A stretch of DNA of 64,000 nucleotides from Candidatus Flavonifractor intestinigallinarum (GTDB lineage: Bacteria; Bacillota; Clostridia; Oscillospirales; Oscillospiraceae), in assembly GCA_019119165.1 (NCBI GenBank), contig DWXO01000047.1:1-64000 (forward strand). The letters are read 5' to 3'. Made by a program: the position numbers and the translations under genes. Shown one piece after another: positions 1-10,827 of the stretch; position 1 is the stretch's first letter, and every line of letters starts with the position of its first letter. Under the pieces are notes generated by a model. That model saw only the letters and a program-made list of their open reading frames with translations, was not told the DNA's origin and did not search any database.

Positions 1-133
1 TCACCTTCGCGTGCTCTGTAGTGTGCCTGTTTCTCAAGCCCATTCTAACAAATTTCGATTTACTGCGTTAGAGGCACTGTGTTTCATTTCCCTTTGGTGC
101 CTTGGAGCGCAGCGGAAAGGAATGGTCATAATT

Positions 134-1525
134 ATGGAACGCAATTTCCAGACCGCCGAGCCCTTCCGCATCAAGGTTGTGGAGCCCATTAAAAAGACCA
201 CCCGGGCCTATCGTACTCAGGCTCTGAAGAATGCTCAGTACAACGCCTTCCGTCTGAAGGCCGAGGACGTGTATGTGGACTGCCTGACCGACTCCGGCAC
301 CACCGCCATGAGCACCGAGCAGTGGTCCGCCATGATGCTGGGCGACGAGAGCTACGCCGGCTGCAAGAGCTTCTATAAGCTGGAGGCCTCCGCTCAGGAA
401 GTGTTCGGTATGCCCTATGTGCAGCCCACCCACCAGGGCCGCGGCGCCGACTTCATCATGGCTCAGTATTATGCCAAGCCCGGCAAGTATGCTGTGGGCA
501 ATATGCACTTTGACACCTTCCACGGCAACGCTGAGATCCTGGGCGCAATCCCCGTGGACTGCGTCATCGACGCCGGTCTGGACGCCGCCAGCCCCGCCGA
601 GGACTTCAAGGGCAACATCGACCTGAACAAGGTCCAGAAGATCATCGACGAGCACGGCGAGGACGCCATCTCCGTCATCATCATCACCGTCACCTGCAAC
701 AACAACGGCGGTCAGCCCGTCTCCATGGCCAACATCAAGGCCGTCAGCGAGTTTGCCAAGGCCCACAACATCCCCGTGGTCATCGACTCCGCCCGTCTGG
801 CTGAGAACGCCTGGTTCATCAAGCAGCGCGAGCCCGGCTATGAGAACAAGGATATCCGCGAGATCACCCGCGAGATGTTCTCCTACTGCGAGACCGCTAC
901 CATGAGCTCCAAGAAGGACGGCCTGGTCAACATCGGCGGCCTGATCGTCACCCGCAACCACGACTTCTACCTCTACTCCAACGTCCAGGCCATCGTTCAC
1001 GAGGGCTTCATCACCTACGGCGGTCAGTCCGGCCGTGACATGGAGGCTCTGGCTGTGGGCCTGAAGGAGGCCACCACCGACGAGTACCTGGAGTACCGCA
1101 TCAATCAGGTCAAGTACCTGGGCGACCGCCTGAAGGAGAAGGGCATCCCCTGCGTGGAGCCCAGCGGCGGCCACGGCATCTATGTGGACGCCCGCCGGTT
1201 CTTCCCCCACATTCCTCAGTACGAGTTCCCCGCCCAGCGGCTGGTGGTGGCCCTCTATGAGGAAGCCGGCATCCGCGCCGTGGAGATGGGCGCCTGCGCC
1301 TTCGGCGGCAAGGACCCCGTCACCGGCGAGCCCATCTGGCCCGCTCTGGAGCTGATGCGCATCTCCGTGTCCCGCCGCGTGTACACCAACAACCATCTGG
1401 ACTGCATCGTCAATGCTCTGGAGTACATCTATCAGCACCGCGACGAGTATAAGGGCATGAAGCTGGTCTATGAAGGCCCCATCACCGCCCTGCGTCACTT
1501 CACCGCCGGTTTCGAGCTGCTGTAA
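134..1525 (+). CDS. tnaA: Tryptophanase (tryptophan indole-lyase)
   Basis: PLP-dependent beta-eliminating lyase that splits L-tryptophan to indole, pyruvate and ammonia in the cytosol. The 463-aa protein has the family signatures LTDSGT, PTHQGRGA and the PLP lysine in MSSKKDGLVNIGG (about Lys261). Tyrosine phenol-lyase is the close alternative. At the TPL position that binds the phenol (MERG in TPL) this protein has VEMG, and where TPL has FTTTR it has FDTFHG; both are tryptophanase-like. The ATG at 134 is chosen because AAAGGA lies 12 nt upstream; the longer ORF start at 11 has no ribosome-binding site. A strong hairpin terminator follows, and an NSS amino-acid symporter lies downstream, which suits tryptophan import. 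The TnaA-versus-TPL choice is inference from two positions. Confidence 0.9.
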   Translation: MERNFQTAEPFRIKVVEPIKKTTRAYRTQALKNAQYNAFRLKAEDVYVDCLTDSGTTAMSTEQWSAMMLGDESYAGCKSFYKLEASAQEVFGMPYVQPTHQGRGADFIMAQYYAKPGKYAVGNMHFDTFHGNAEILGAIPVDCVIDAGLDAASPAEDFKGNIDLNKVQKIIDEHGEDAISVIIITVTCNNNGGQPVSMANIKAVSEFAKAHNIPVVIDSARLAENAWFIKQREPGYENKDIREITREMFSYCETATMSSKKDGLVNIGGLIVTRNHDFYLYSNVQAIVHEGFITYGGQSGRDMEALAVGLKEATTDEYLEYRINQVKYLGDRLKEKGIPCVEPSGGHGIYVDARRFFPHIPQYEFPAQRLVVALYEEAGIRAVEMGACAFGGKDPVTGEPIWPALELMRISVSRRVYTNNHLDCIVNALEYIYQHRDEYKGMKLVYEGPITALRHFTAGFELL

Positions 1526-1539
1526 CTGATATGCGCCCC

Positions 1540-1574
1540 GGACCGGGGCCAAACTGGCCCCGGTCCTTCTTTTT
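1540..1574 (+). terminator. Rho-independent terminator of tnaA
   Basis: Perfect stem GGACCGGGGCC-AAACT-GGCCCCGGTCC followed by TTCTTTTT, starting 15 nt after the tnaA stop codon. Confidence 0.9.
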
Positions 1575-1677
1575 CTGGATACACGTCATTTCGGGGAGAC
1601 ACCCCACAGCCGGAACAAAGTCAAGTACGCTTTGTTTGGACAGGCGCGTCTGTGCGCCCGGTCGAACGGCTCAGCGC

Positions 1678-1761
1678 AAAAAAACCGCAGGAAAGCTGGC
1701 ACTTTCCTGCGGCGCAATGGGCAGAAAACCGGCCCCAGACGGGGCCGGAATCCTGTACATC
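1678..1761 (-). ncRNA. Candidate small RNA of about 84 nt between tnaA and the NSS transporter
   Basis: The minus strand has an orphan transcription unit in the 387-nt tnaA-symporter gap. A consensus promoter (TTGACA-17-TATAAT, 1768-1796) is followed by a first hairpin (CCGGCCCC-GTCT-GGGGCCGG, 1729-1748) and then an intrinsic terminator (CCGCAGGAAAG-TGCCAG-CTTTCCTGCGG plus seven Ts, 1678-1712). The predicted transcript runs from about 1761 to 1678. A reading frame crosses it, but it has no ribosome-binding site and continues past the terminator, so it is probably non-coding. Family and targets are unknown to me. Apart from this unit I see nothing else in 1575-1912. Confidence 0.6.
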
Positions 1762-1767
1762 ACATGG

Positions 1768-1796
1768 ATTATATGCCCATTCTCCTCTGCTGTCAA
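1768..1796 (-). promoter_or_regulatory. Sigma-A promoter of the candidate small RNA
   Basis: On the minus strand TTGACA and TATAAT are both perfect hexamers with an exact 17-nt spacer. No minus-strand gene lies downstream before the terminator at 1678-1712. Confidence 0.75.
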
Positions 1797-1912
1797 GCGG
1801 CGGATGCGCAGAGCGGCGGCCCGGCGGGCTGCCAGCATCAAATTGAATCTTGTTCCCATGCGACTGGTCTCCTGGATCCCCGTACGCTTGCATAGAGGAT
1901 AGGAGGAACAAA

Positions 1913-3286
1913 ATGGCCAAGCCTGATCAATCTTTGCCATCCCCCGAACGCGAACAGTTCGGAAACCGCATTTCCTTTGTTCTCGCCTCCATGGGCGGCG
2001 CCATCGGTCTGGGCATCGTTTGGAAATTTCCCTATCTGGTCGGCCGTCACGGCGGCGCAGCCTTTATCGTTGTCTATCTGATCGCTCTGCTTCTGGTAGC
2101 CGTCCCCGTACTCATCACGGAGTTCACCATCGGCCGTAAAACCGGCACCAGCTATACCACCGCTCTGAAAAAGCTGCTGCCCGGCAAGAAATGGTATCTG
2201 GTCGGTATTCTGGGCGTTATTGCCCTGATTCTGACGCTCTCCTTCTACTGCGGCATTGCCGGCTGGACCATCTCTTACATCATCAAGTCTATCACCGGCG
2301 CATACAGCGGCATGAATACCGAGGAGATCGGCACCATGTTCAGCAATTTCTCCGCCGATCCCTTCCAGATGATCCTGTGGCTGGGCGTTATGCTGCTGCT
2401 CACCACCCTTATCGTGGTACGGGGCGTCAAGGGCGGCATCGAAAAGGTGTGCAACGTCCTGCTGCCCATCATGTTTGTCATGATCATTTTCCTGGCCATC
2501 CGTTCCGTTCTTCTGCCCGGAGCGGACGCCGGTATCAAGTTCTACCTGCTCCCTGACTTCTCCAGCCTGGACGCCGAGGCCATCATGGCGGCCATCGGAC
2601 AGTCCTTCTTCGCCCTGGGTGTGGGCTGCGGCAACCTGGTGGTCTACGGTTCCTACCTGGACCGCAAAGAGACCATCGGCAGCAGCACCATGATGGTGGT
2701 GGTAGGCGATACGGTGGTAGCCATTCTCTTTGGCCTGATCATCTTCCCCGCCGCCTTTGCCTTCAACATAGAAGCCGGCATGGGCCCCCCGCTGGTCTTT
2801 ATCACCCTGCCCGCCATCTTTGCCCAGATGCCCTTCGGCATGGCCATCGGCGCCGTCTTTTTCATCATGCTGTTCTTTGCCTGCCTGACCTCCACCATCT
2901 GCATCATGGAGGCTATTGTGGGCTATCTGGTGGATGAGCTGAAATTCTCCCGCAAAAAGGCCTCCTGGCTTGTTACCATCGTCGTCTTTGTCATCGGCTC
3001 CATTATGATGATGTCGTATGGGCCTCTGTCTGATTTCCTCATCCTGGGCAAGACCATCTTTGATTTCTTCAACGACACTGTGGTATCCGCCATTCTGCTG
3101 CCGCTGGGCGCTCTGCTCATGGTCATTCTGGTGGGCTGGATTCTCAAGCCCCAGTCCATGCTGGAAGAGGCCAACATCGGCAAGGGTATCAAAATTGGGA
3201 AGTATTATAGCATAACGGTCCGCTATATTGCGCCGGTGGCTATCTTCTTCATGTTCCTGCAGCTGATCGGCGTGATCAAATTCTGA
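1913..3286 (+). CDS. Sodium-dependent amino-acid symporter (NSS/SNF family), probably tryptophan importer
   Basis: A 457-aa inner-membrane carrier with about 11-12 hydrophobic segments. The N-terminal signature FVLASMGGAIGLGIVWKFPYL, followed by GRHGGAAF and a conserved PVLITEFTIGRKTG, is the transmembrane-1/2 region of neurotransmitter:sodium symporters, where Na+ and substrate bind in the unwound helix. Bacterial family members (TnaT, MhsT, LeuT) carry hydrophobic amino acids. Position just after tryptophanase suggests tryptophan, but that is inference from context. The ATG at 1913 is preceded by GGATAGGAGGAAC, a strong ribosome-binding site; the longer ORF from 1850 has none. It has its own terminator and is separated from tnaA by 387 nt holding a small-RNA candidate on the other strand. 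Confidence 0.88.
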   Translation: MAKPDQSLPSPEREQFGNRISFVLASMGGAIGLGIVWKFPYLVGRHGGAAFIVVYLIALLLVAVPVLITEFTIGRKTGTSYTTALKKLLPGKKWYLVGILGVIALILTLSFYCGIAGWTISYIIKSITGAYSGMNTEEIGTMFSNFSADPFQMILWLGVMLLLTTLIVVRGVKGGIEKVCNVLLPIMFVMIIFLAIRSVLLPGADAGIKFYLLPDFSSLDAEAIMAAIGQSFFALGVGCGNLVVYGSYLDRKETIGSSTMMVVVGDTVVAILFGLIIFPAAFAFNIEAGMGPPLVFITLPAIFAQMPFGMAIGAVFFIMLFFACLTSTICIMEAIVGYLVDELKFSRKKASWLVTIVVFVIGSIMMMSYGPLSDFLILGKTIFDFFNDTVVSAILLPLGALLMVILVGWILKPQSMLEEANIGKGIKIGKYYSITVRYIAPVAIFFMFLQLIGVIKF

Positions 3287-3319
3287 CCCCCTTTTCATCA
3301 GCCGCCTTCTTATTCCCCT

Positions 3320-3371
3320 GGCACAGCGGGGTCCGGTTTATCCGAACTCCGCTGTGCCTCTATTTTATTGC
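3320..3371 (+). terminator. Terminator after the NSS symporter
   Basis: Long imperfect stem GCACAGCGGGGTCCGG...CCGAACTCCGCTGTGC followed by CTCTATTTTATT. Confidence 0.75.
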
Positions 3372-3378
3372 CTTTCTC

Positions 3379-3407
3379 TGGACAATCCTGGGGTTTTGGG
3401 TTAAACT
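3379..3407 (+). promoter_or_regulatory. Possible promoter of the YheO-like regulator
   Basis: TGGACA, a 17-nt spacer and TAAACT lie about 60 nt upstream of the start codon. Both hexamers deviate from consensus, so this is tentative. Confidence 0.35.
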
Positions 3408-3467
3408 GAAAGCAACAATATCGGGTCAAGCACCTAAAGACTGCGACCTTAACGAGGAGAGTCGTAT

Positions 3468-4124
3468 ATGGAACGCAAGCAACAGCTGGAAGCGATCCTT
3501 CCCCTCATGCATTTTTTTGGTGAAATGCTGGGGCCGGATGCTGAAATCATTTTATATGACGTGGATGACCGGGTGGTGTATCAGGTTCTCAACCCCATGG
3601 ACGACGAGATGGTACCGGGCAGTGAGATGCGCTCCCTGGAGCGGAACTTCATAGACTCAAAGATTTATGAAAAAGAGGAATTTATCGTCAATTACCGGGC
3701 CCTCTCCCGGTCCAGACACAAGCTGAAATCCGCCACCTTCTTTTTGAAAAACAACCCTGAGCGGCAGCTCCGGGGCATGATTACCGTCAATATCAACGTG
3801 GACCGTCTGGTGGAGCTGCGGGACGCCCTCAATGTGATGATCTCAGGCTACCGCCCCTACGAGGCCTCTGCCAACAGCCCGTTCTACAACAACTTTGAAG
3901 TGTCGGTGGAGGGTCTGGTATCCACCGCCATTCAGGATGAGCTGGACCGCTTCGGGGTGGAGCCCACCCGGCTGAGCTATCAGGAAAAGATGGAGATGGT
4001 ACACAGCCTGGACGAAAAGGGTATCTTCCTGGTGAAGGGGGCCATTGCGGAACTGGCCGCCGCCCTCAAGACCACCGAAACCAGCATTTACCGCTATTTG
4101 AACAAGCTTCAGGAACAGTCCTGA
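3468..4124 (+). CDS. YheO/DauR-type transcriptional regulator (PAS-like plus helix-turn-helix)
   Basis: A 218-aa cytosolic regulator. The N-terminal half (about residues 5-120: LPLMHFFGEMLGPDAEIILYD...RGMITVNINVD) matches the YheO-like PAS ligand-sensing domain, and the C-terminus (about 165-216: QEKMEMVHSLDEKGIFLVKGAIAELAAALKTTETSIYRYLNKL) is the associated helix-turn-helix. The family includes DauR, a regulator of D-arginine catabolism. A ribosome-binding site GAGGAGAG lies 8 nt before the ATG. It stands alone between two terminators. Its place next to tnaA and an amino-acid symporter makes it a candidate regulator of those genes, which is inference only; the ligand is unknown. Confidence 0.85.
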   Translation: MERKQQLEAILPLMHFFGEMLGPDAEIILYDVDDRVVYQVLNPMDDEMVPGSEMRSLERNFIDSKIYEKEEFIVNYRALSRSRHKLKSATFFLKNNPERQLRGMITVNINVDRLVELRDALNVMISGYRPYEASANSPFYNNFEVSVEGLVSTAIQDELDRFGVEPTRLSYQEKMEMVHSLDEKGIFLVKGAIAELAAALKTTETSIYRYLNKLQEQS

Positions 4125-4130
4125 ACCATT

Positions 4131-4167
4131 AAAAAAACGTGCTGCAAAAGCAGCACGTTTTTTTGTT
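4131..4167. terminator. Bidirectional terminator between convergent genes
   Basis: AAAAAAACGTGCTGC-AAAA-GCAGCACGTTTTTTT: a perfect stem with an A-run on one side and a T-run on the other. It serves the regulator (plus strand) and the flavodoxin gene (minus strand), whose stop codon overlaps its edge. Confidence 0.92.
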
Positions 4168-4672
4168 ACGCCTTAATGGCCTCCCGGGCAAAGTCGGCGG
4201 CCTGGTCCAGGTCGTTCTGGTCCGGGTGGGTCAGGGCCAGGTCAAAGGCCTGGATCATGGACTTGAACTTGGCATCGTCGGGCTTTTCTTTCAGCTGGGC
4301 CTCGTACCGGTCCCGTACCGCCTGGGGCATCTTGCCGGTGCAGAAGAAGCTGCTCACCACCTGGTTGCCCTTGGGGACCTCCCCCTTGAAGCGGTCGGAC
4401 AGGGAGGCGAAGTACAGCTCGGAGATGCCGAAACCGGCGGTGCCGAAGAGGGCCACCCGCTTGCCGTACAGGCTATGTAAAAACTCCTGCATGGCCGGAG
4501 TGAGGGTACCCTTGTCGGTCCAGGACCCGGCAAAGACCAGCTCCGCCTGGTCCACGTTCTGAGGGGGCGGGCCGAAGGCCACAATGTCGTGGCCCTCACA
4601 GGCGGTCCGGATAGCCTGAGCCACCTGGGCGGTGTTGCCGGTCTGGCTGTCGAATACAATGGCGATTTTCAT
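4166..4672 (-). CDS. Flavodoxin-family protein
   Basis: A 168-aa cytosolic flavodoxin fold protein. The FMN phosphate-binding loop is FDSQTGNTAQVAQAI at residues 6-20, and a second flavin-contact stretch follows around residues 55-85 (GSWTDKGT, VALFGTAGFG). It is likely a low-potential electron carrier; partner enzymes are not identifiable. The start at 4672 (MKIAIVF) is chosen because AGGAGGACCT precedes it; the longer ORF only adds codons from a family B repeat. It sits downstream of rnhA with 45 nt between them, filled by that repeat. Confidence 0.85.
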   Translation of the reverse strand: MKIAIVFDSQTGNTAQVAQAIRTACEGHDIVAFGPPPQNVDQAELVFAGSWTDKGTLTPAMQEFLHSLYGKRVALFGTAGFGISELYFASLSDRFKGEVPKGNQVVSSFFCTGKMPQAVRDRYEAQLKEKPDDAKFKSMIQAFDLALTHPDQNDLDQAADFAREAIKA

Positions 4673-4693
4673 AGGTCCTCCTTTGGACAATGG

Positions 4694-4721
4694 ACGGGCC
4701 GATGTGGGCATCGGCCCCTAC
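4694..4721. repeat. Family B palindromic repeat, copy B1
   Basis: GGGCCGATG-TGGG-CATCGGCCC followed by CTAC. The same unit recurs at 13.2 kb and 27.9 kb. It supplies the rnhA stop codon (TAG at 4718-4720, minus strand). Confidence 0.8.
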
Positions 4722-5155
4722 TTATACTTCCGGCTTTCAGCCACCGCCAGCTCATCGCACCGGTTGTTGTACGGGTTGTCGGCGTGGCCTTTGACCCAGT
4801 GGAGGTGGACGGTGTGATAGTCGCACAGGTCCAGCAGGGTTGCCCACAGGTCCGGGTTGAGGGCGGGCTTTTTGTCCCCCTTCACCCAGCCTCTGGCCTT
4901 CCAGCCCCTGGCCCAGCCCTTTTCCAGGGCGTCAATGACGTACTTGGAGTCGGAGTAGAGCTCCACAATGCAGGGTTCTTTTAAGGCCTTCAGGGCGGTG
5001 ATGACCCCGGTGAGCTCCATACGGTTGTTGGTGGTGTGGGCCTCTCCGCCGGAGAGTTCCTTTTTGAACTCCCCGTATTGCAGGATGGCCCCCCACCCGC
5101 CGGGGCCCGGGTTACCCGAGCAGGCCCCGTCGGTGTAAATGGTAACTGTTTTCAT
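4718..5155 (-). CDS. rnhA: Ribonuclease HI
   Basis: A 145-aa endonuclease that cleaves the RNA strand of RNA-DNA hybrids. It shows the complete family pattern: [15 protein letters not shown] (first catalytic Asp), [15 protein letters not shown] (Glu), [11 protein letters not shown] (Asp), and [19 protein letters not shown] (His and last Asp). The ATG at 5155 has GGAAGGAG 6 nt upstream, so it can be translated on its own. The frame is also open upstream through a family A repeat into a DUF559 domain (separate entry), so a longer fused product is possible. Its stop codon lies in a family B repeat. Confidence 0.93.
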   Translation of the reverse strand: MKTVTIYTDGACSGNPGPGGWGAILQYGEFKKELSGGEAHTTNNRMELTGVITALKALKEPCIVELYSDSKYVIDALEKGWARGWKARGWVKGDKKPALNPDLWATLLDLCDYHTVHLHWVKGHADNPYNNRCDELAVAESRKYK

Positions 5156-5563
5156 AGATCTCCTTCCAAACCTTCCCCCCACAGGGGGGAAGGTGCCCCC
5201 GCAGGGGGCGGATGAGGGGGACTGTCGCTCCACTTTCTGGCTAATGATAGTACAGACACCCTCAAATCGCTGCAAAATATCCAAATTACTAAACCGTAAT
5301 ATGGTGATGCCGTAGGTCTGCTCTAAAAATTCCGTACGGATTTTGTCCTCTTCCTGTCCCGTCTCCTCAAAATGCTGGGAGCCGTCCAACTCTACGGCCA
5401 GTTTTGCGGCGGCGCAGTAGAAATCCACAATATAGGGACCGAATACCACTTGTCGCCGGAATTGAATGGGAAAGGTGCGTAAAAACTGATACCACAGCTT
5501 GTTTTCTTCTTTGGTAGCATTTTTCCTCAGACTTTGGGCGTTTTTTCTCATCCATGGACGCAT
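4718..5563 (-). CDS. DUF559 (Vsr-like) endonuclease-domain ORF, in-frame fusion with RNase HI
   Basis: The ORF upstream of rnhA encodes a DUF559 domain of about 115 aa ([28 protein letters not shown]...[31 protein letters not shown]), a family related to very-short-patch-repair endonucleases. The usual catalytic features D-F-Y and E-L-D-G are visible. After [14 protein letters not shown] there is no stop. Translation passes through a family A repeat ([16 protein letters not shown]) into rnhA in the same frame, giving a 281-aa fusion. The start at 5563 has GGGGGAG upstream, which itself comes from another family A repeat; Met at 5551 is an alternative. Whether the fusion is made, or DUF559 is a decaying gene that lost its stop to the repeat, cannot be decided here. 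Confidence 0.65.
   Translation of the reverse strand: MRPWMRKNAQSLRKNATKEENKLWYQFLRTFPIQFRRQVVFGPYIVDFYCAAAKLAVELDGSQHFEETGQEEDKIRTEFLEQTYGITILRFSNLDILQRFEGVCTIISQKVERQSPSSAPCGGTFPPVGGRFGRRSMKTVTIYTDGACSGNPGPGGWGAILQYGEFKKELSGGEAHTTNNRMELTGVITALKALKEPCIVELYSDSKYVIDALEKGWARGWKARGWVKGDKKPALNPDLWATLLDLCDYHTVHLHWVKGHADNPYNNRCDELAVAESRKYK
5170..5221. repeat. Family A palindromic repeat, copy A1
   Basis: CCTTCCCCCC-ACA-GGGGGGAAGG followed by a second small palindrome and GGATGAGGGGG. It lies inside the DUF559-rnhA open frame and contains no stop in that frame. Confidence 0.85.
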
Positions 5564-5570
5564 GAGATAC

Positions 5571-5755
5571 TCCCCCTCATCCGGCCCTGCGGGCCACCTT
5601 CCTCCCTCAGTGAGGAAGGTCAAGCGGTGCAGAGCTTCCCCCCACTGGGGGGAAGCTGGCGAGCGCAGCGAGACTGATGAGGGGGCCTTCTGTCGTGCAT
5701 CCCCTCATCCGGCCCTATGGGCCACCTTCCCCCCACAGGGGGGAAGGTCAAGCGG
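5571..5755. repeat. Composite family A repeat, copy A2 (three modules)
   Basis: Three modules in 185 nt: an inverted unit CCCCCTCATCCGGCCC...CCTTCC..GGAAGG; a related unit AGCTTCCCCCC..GGGGGGAAGCT with the linker GCGAGCGCAGCGAGACTGATGAGGGGG; and a third CCCCTCATCC...CCTTCCCCCC..GGGGGGAAGG. It fills the gap between the SHOCT gene and the DUF559 ORF. Confidence 0.85.
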
Positions 5756-5763
5756 TATATACG

Positions 5764-6138
5764 TTACAGCTCCTTCAAAATCTCCTGCCGCTTCTGCTCA
5801 TACTCCTCTTTGGTGATGAGCCGCCGGTCATAGAGTCCTTGGAGCTGTTCCAGCCGCTGCTGAGGGGTCCCCTTGGGGGAGCCGGTGGAGACTCCCTCCT
5901 CCTCGATGTGGATTTCGGGGCCGATATACTTCTTGCCGAAGGCAGAATAGAAGTTGGTACCGGCGATCACCGCGGCAAGGATGGTCCAAATGATACCGAA
6001 GATGAGGCCAAAGCCCCCCACCATGGCAAACTGGGGAATGATGACGAACAGGCCGATGAGCACAAACACGCAGCCCATCACGCCCCCCGCCACCGAGCCG
6101 GGCTTACTGGGCCGGTAGGTCACCCGTTTTCTGGACAT
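5764..6138 (-). CDS. Small two-helix membrane protein with C-terminal SHOCT domain
   Basis: 124 aa. Two hydrophobic helices occupy about residues 17-36 and 41-62 (VAGGVMGCVFVLIGLFVIIPQF, GGFGLIFGIIWTILAAVIAG). The C-terminus RLEQLQGLYDRRLITKEEYEQKRQEILKEL is a typical SHOCT (short C-terminal) motif. SHOCT proteins are thought to oligomerise or bind partners, and no enzymatic role is indicated. The ribosome-binding site GGAGGAATAAGCC overlaps the gyrA stop codon and only 3 nt separate the genes, so it is likely co-transcribed and translationally coupled with gyrA. The function is unknown. Confidence 0.8.
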   Translation of the reverse strand: MSRKRVTYRPSKPGSVAGGVMGCVFVLIGLFVIIPQFAMVGGFGLIFGIIWTILAAVIAGTNFYSAFGKKYIGPEIHIEEEGVSTGSPKGTPQQRLEQLQGLYDRRLITKEEYEQKRQEILKEL

Positions 6139-6141
6139 GGC

Positions 6142-8649
<2,508 letters not shown>

Positions 8650-8674
8650 GCTGTTGCCTCACTTCTGTATGAAT

Positions 8675-8790
8675 CGTTAGGAGTTAGGAGTGAGGAGATA
8701 GGAGTTGTGGTATTCGCCGCAGGCGAATATATTTCAAATCTGTCCGGCATAGCCGGACTCAATATCTCCTATCTTCTATCTCCTAACTTG
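8675..8790. repeat. Family C repeat, copy C1 (gyrB-gyrA gap)
   Basis: An imperfect inverted repeat: GTTAGGAGTTAGGAGTGAGGAGATAGGAG at one end and CTCCTATCTTCTATCTCCTAAC at the other. Inside are two hairpins, TATTCGCCGCAGGCGAATA and GTCCGGCATAGCCGGAC. Two further copies lie at 21.8 kb and 25.9 kb. Confidence 0.85.
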
Positions 8791-8792
8791 AA

Positions 8793-10742
8793 TCAATAGT
8801 CCAGGTTCACCGCGTACTTGGCGTTGCGCTCGATGAACTCCTTCCGGGGCTCCACCTTCTCGCCCATCAGGACGGTAAAGGTCTGGTCGGCCAGAACGGC
8901 GTCGTCCAGCTCGATGCGCTTGAGGGTGCGCCGCTCCGGGTCCATGGTGGTCTCCCACAGCTCATGGGGGTTCATCTCGCCCAGGCCCTTATACCGGGAG
9001 ATATCCACTTTGGCGTTGGGGTTATCGCCCCGCAGCTCGGCGGCGATCTTTTCCCGCTCGATGTCGTCAAAGGCCACCCGGGTGGTCTTGCCCCGGGTCA
9101 GCTTGTACAGGGGAGGCACGGCGGCGTAGACGTAGCCGTGCTCAATGAGGGGCCGCATGAAGCGGAAGAAGAAGGTCAGCAGCAGCGTGCGGATGTGGGA
9201 ACCGTCCACATCGGCATCGGCCATGATGATGATCTTGTGATAGCGCAGCTTGCTCAGGTCGAAGTCGTCCCCGATACCGGCGCCCAGGGCGGTGATGACG
9301 GGGGTCAGCTTGTCGTTGCCGTACACCTTGTCGGCCCGGGCCTTCTCCACGTTGAGCATCTTGCCCCACAGGGGGAGGATGGCCTGGAACCGGCTGTCCC
9401 GGCCCTGGGTGGCCGAGCCGCCTGCGGAGTCGCCCTCCACGATGTAGATCTCGGTGAGCTCGGGGTTGACCTCGTTGCAGTCCCGCAGCTTGTCGGGCAT
9501 GGCGGCGCCGCCCAGGGCGGTCTTGCGGCGGATGGACTCTCTGGCCTTCCGGGCGGCCTCACGGGCCCGGTTGGCCATGAGGGCCTTCTCCAGGATGGCC
9601 TTGCCCACGGCGGGGTTCTCCTCCAGGTATTCCGACAGCTTCTCAGTAACGATGTTGTTCACCAGGGTACGGATGGAGGCGTTGCCCAGCTTAGCCTTGG
9701 TCTGGCCCTCAAACTGGGCCTCGGTGAGCTTGACGGAGATGACGCAGGCAATGCCCTCACGGCAGTCCTCGCCGGACACCTTGTCCTCGTCCTTGAGGAT
9801 CTTCATCTTCTTGCCGTAGTTGTTGAGCACGGTGGTGAGGGCCCGTTTGAAGCCCTCCTCGTGCATACCGCCTTCGGGGGTGTGGACGTTGTTGGCGAAG
9901 GAGACGATGGTCTCGTTGTAGCCGTCGTTGTACTGGAAGGCCACCTCCGCCATGGAATCCTCCTTCTGCCCCGCCATATAGATCACGTCGGGGTGGATGG
10001 GGTCCTTGGAGCGGTTGATGTAGGACACGAACTCCCGGATGCCGCCGGCGTAGTGCATGGTGTCGCTCTGCTCCCTGCCGGGGCGGTTGTCGATGGTGTG
10101 GATGCGCAGGCCGGCGTTGAGGAAGGCCTCCTCCCGCATCCGGGTGTGGAGGGTCTCGTAGTTATACTCGGTGACCTCGAACATCTCGGGGTCGGGCTTG
10201 AACACCACCTCGGTACCGTGGCGGTCGGTGTCCCCCACCACCTGCATGGGCTGGGTCACCTTGCCCCGGGAGAACTTCATCTCGTAGATCTTGCCCTCCT
10301 TGTGGACCCGCACCTCCAGCCACTCGCTGAGGGCGTTGACCACGCTGGCGCCCACGCCGTGGAGACCGCCGGACACCTTGTAGCCGCCGCCGCCGAACTT
10401 GCCGCCGGCGTGGAGGATGGTGAACACCACCTCCAGGGCGGGCAGGCCGGTCTGAGGCTGGATGTCCACGGGGATACCGCGGCCGTTGTCCACCACGGTG
10501 ATGATGTCGCCCTCACCGATCTTTACGGTGATCTCGTCGCAGTAGCCGGCCAGGGCCTCGTCGATGGAGTTGTCCACGATCTCATATACCAGGTGATGCA
10601 GGCCGGACTCGCTGGTGGAGCCGATATACATACCGGGGCGCTTGCGGACGGCCTCCAGACCCTCCAGCACCTGGATCTCGGAGCCGCCGTACTCATGCTC
10701 CACCTGGGTGGTGCTCAGTTCCAATTCTAACTCGTCAGACAT
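8793..10742 (-). CDS. gyrB: DNA gyrase subunit B
   Basis: 649 aa; the ATPase subunit of gyrase. GHKL ATP-binding elements are [27 protein letters not shown] and [15 protein letters not shown]. The TOPRIM metal-binding domain has EGDSAGGSA and [21 protein letters not shown]. The C-terminus [19 protein letters not shown] is typical. The start at 10742 (MSDELELEL) has AACGGAGGT upstream; the longer ORF begins inside a family B repeat and is rejected. The recF-remB-gyrB-gyrA order is the classic origin-proximal arrangement of Bacillota. Confidence 0.97.
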   Translation of the reverse strand: MSDELELELSTTQVEHEYGGSEIQVLEGLEAVRKRPGMYIGSTSESGLHHLVYEIVDNSIDEALAGYCDEITVKIGEGDIITVVDNGRGIPVDIQPQTGLPALEVVFTILHAGGKFGGGGYKVSGGLHGVGASVVNALSEWLEVRVHKEGKIYEMKFSRGKVTQPMQVVGDTDRHGTEVVFKPDPEMFEVTEYNYETLHTRMREEAFLNAGLRIHTIDNRPGREQSDTMHYAGGIREFVSYINRSKDPIHPDVIYMAGQKEDSMAEVAFQYNDGYNETIVSFANNVHTPEGGMHEEGFKRALTTVLNNYGKKMKILKDEDKVSGEDCREGIACVISVKLTEAQFEGQTKAKLGNASIRTLVNNIVTEKLSEYLEENPAVGKAILEKALMANRAREAARKARESIRRKTALGGAAMPDKLRDCNEVNPELTEIYIVEGDSAGGSATQGRDSRFQAILPLWGKMLNVEKARADKVYGNDKLTPVITALGAGIGDDFDLSKLRYHKIIIMADADVDGSHIRTLLLTFFFRFMRPLIEHGYVYAAVPPLYKLTRGKTTRVAFDDIEREKIAAELRGDNPNAKVDISRYKGLGEMNPHELWETTMDPERRTLKRIELDDAVLADQTFTVLMGEKVEPRKEFIERNAKYAVNLDY

Positions 10743-10758
10743 AATAACCTCCGTTACC

Positions 10759-10817
10759 GTAGCGGGCGGCCAAAGGCCGCCCCTACACCCATTGTAGGGG
10801 CCGCCTTTGGCGGCCCG
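10759..10817. repeat. Family B-like palindromes, copy B2
   Basis: Two facing palindromes, GGGCGGCCAAAGGCCGCCC and GGGCCGCCTTTGGCGGCCC, each flanked by GTAGGGG/CCCCTAC, between remB and gyrB. Confidence 0.75.
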
Positions 10818-10827
10818 ATTTACTGAT

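Noticed and set aside
134-1525. Tyrosine phenol-lyase as the product of the first gene
   Set aside because: The two diagnostic positions (VEMG, FDT) are tryptophanase-like, and the neighbour is an NSS symporter.
1685-1712. Hairpin in the tnaA-symporter gap as a plus-strand attenuator or riboswitch
   Set aside because: The T-run is on the minus-strand side only, and a minus-strand promoter faces it.
1671-1940. Minus-strand 89-aa ORF covering the candidate small RNA
   Set aside because: No ribosome-binding site at a suitable start, starts upstream of the promoter and runs through the terminator hairpin; the promoter-hairpin-terminator layout fits a non-coding RNA better.
1838-3298. 486-aa minus-strand ORF opposite the NSS symporter, and similar long antisense ORFs opposite gyrB, dnaA, ricT and the catabolic genes
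   Set aside because: Low-complexity antisense frames produced by high third-position GC; no ribosome-binding sites or motifs.
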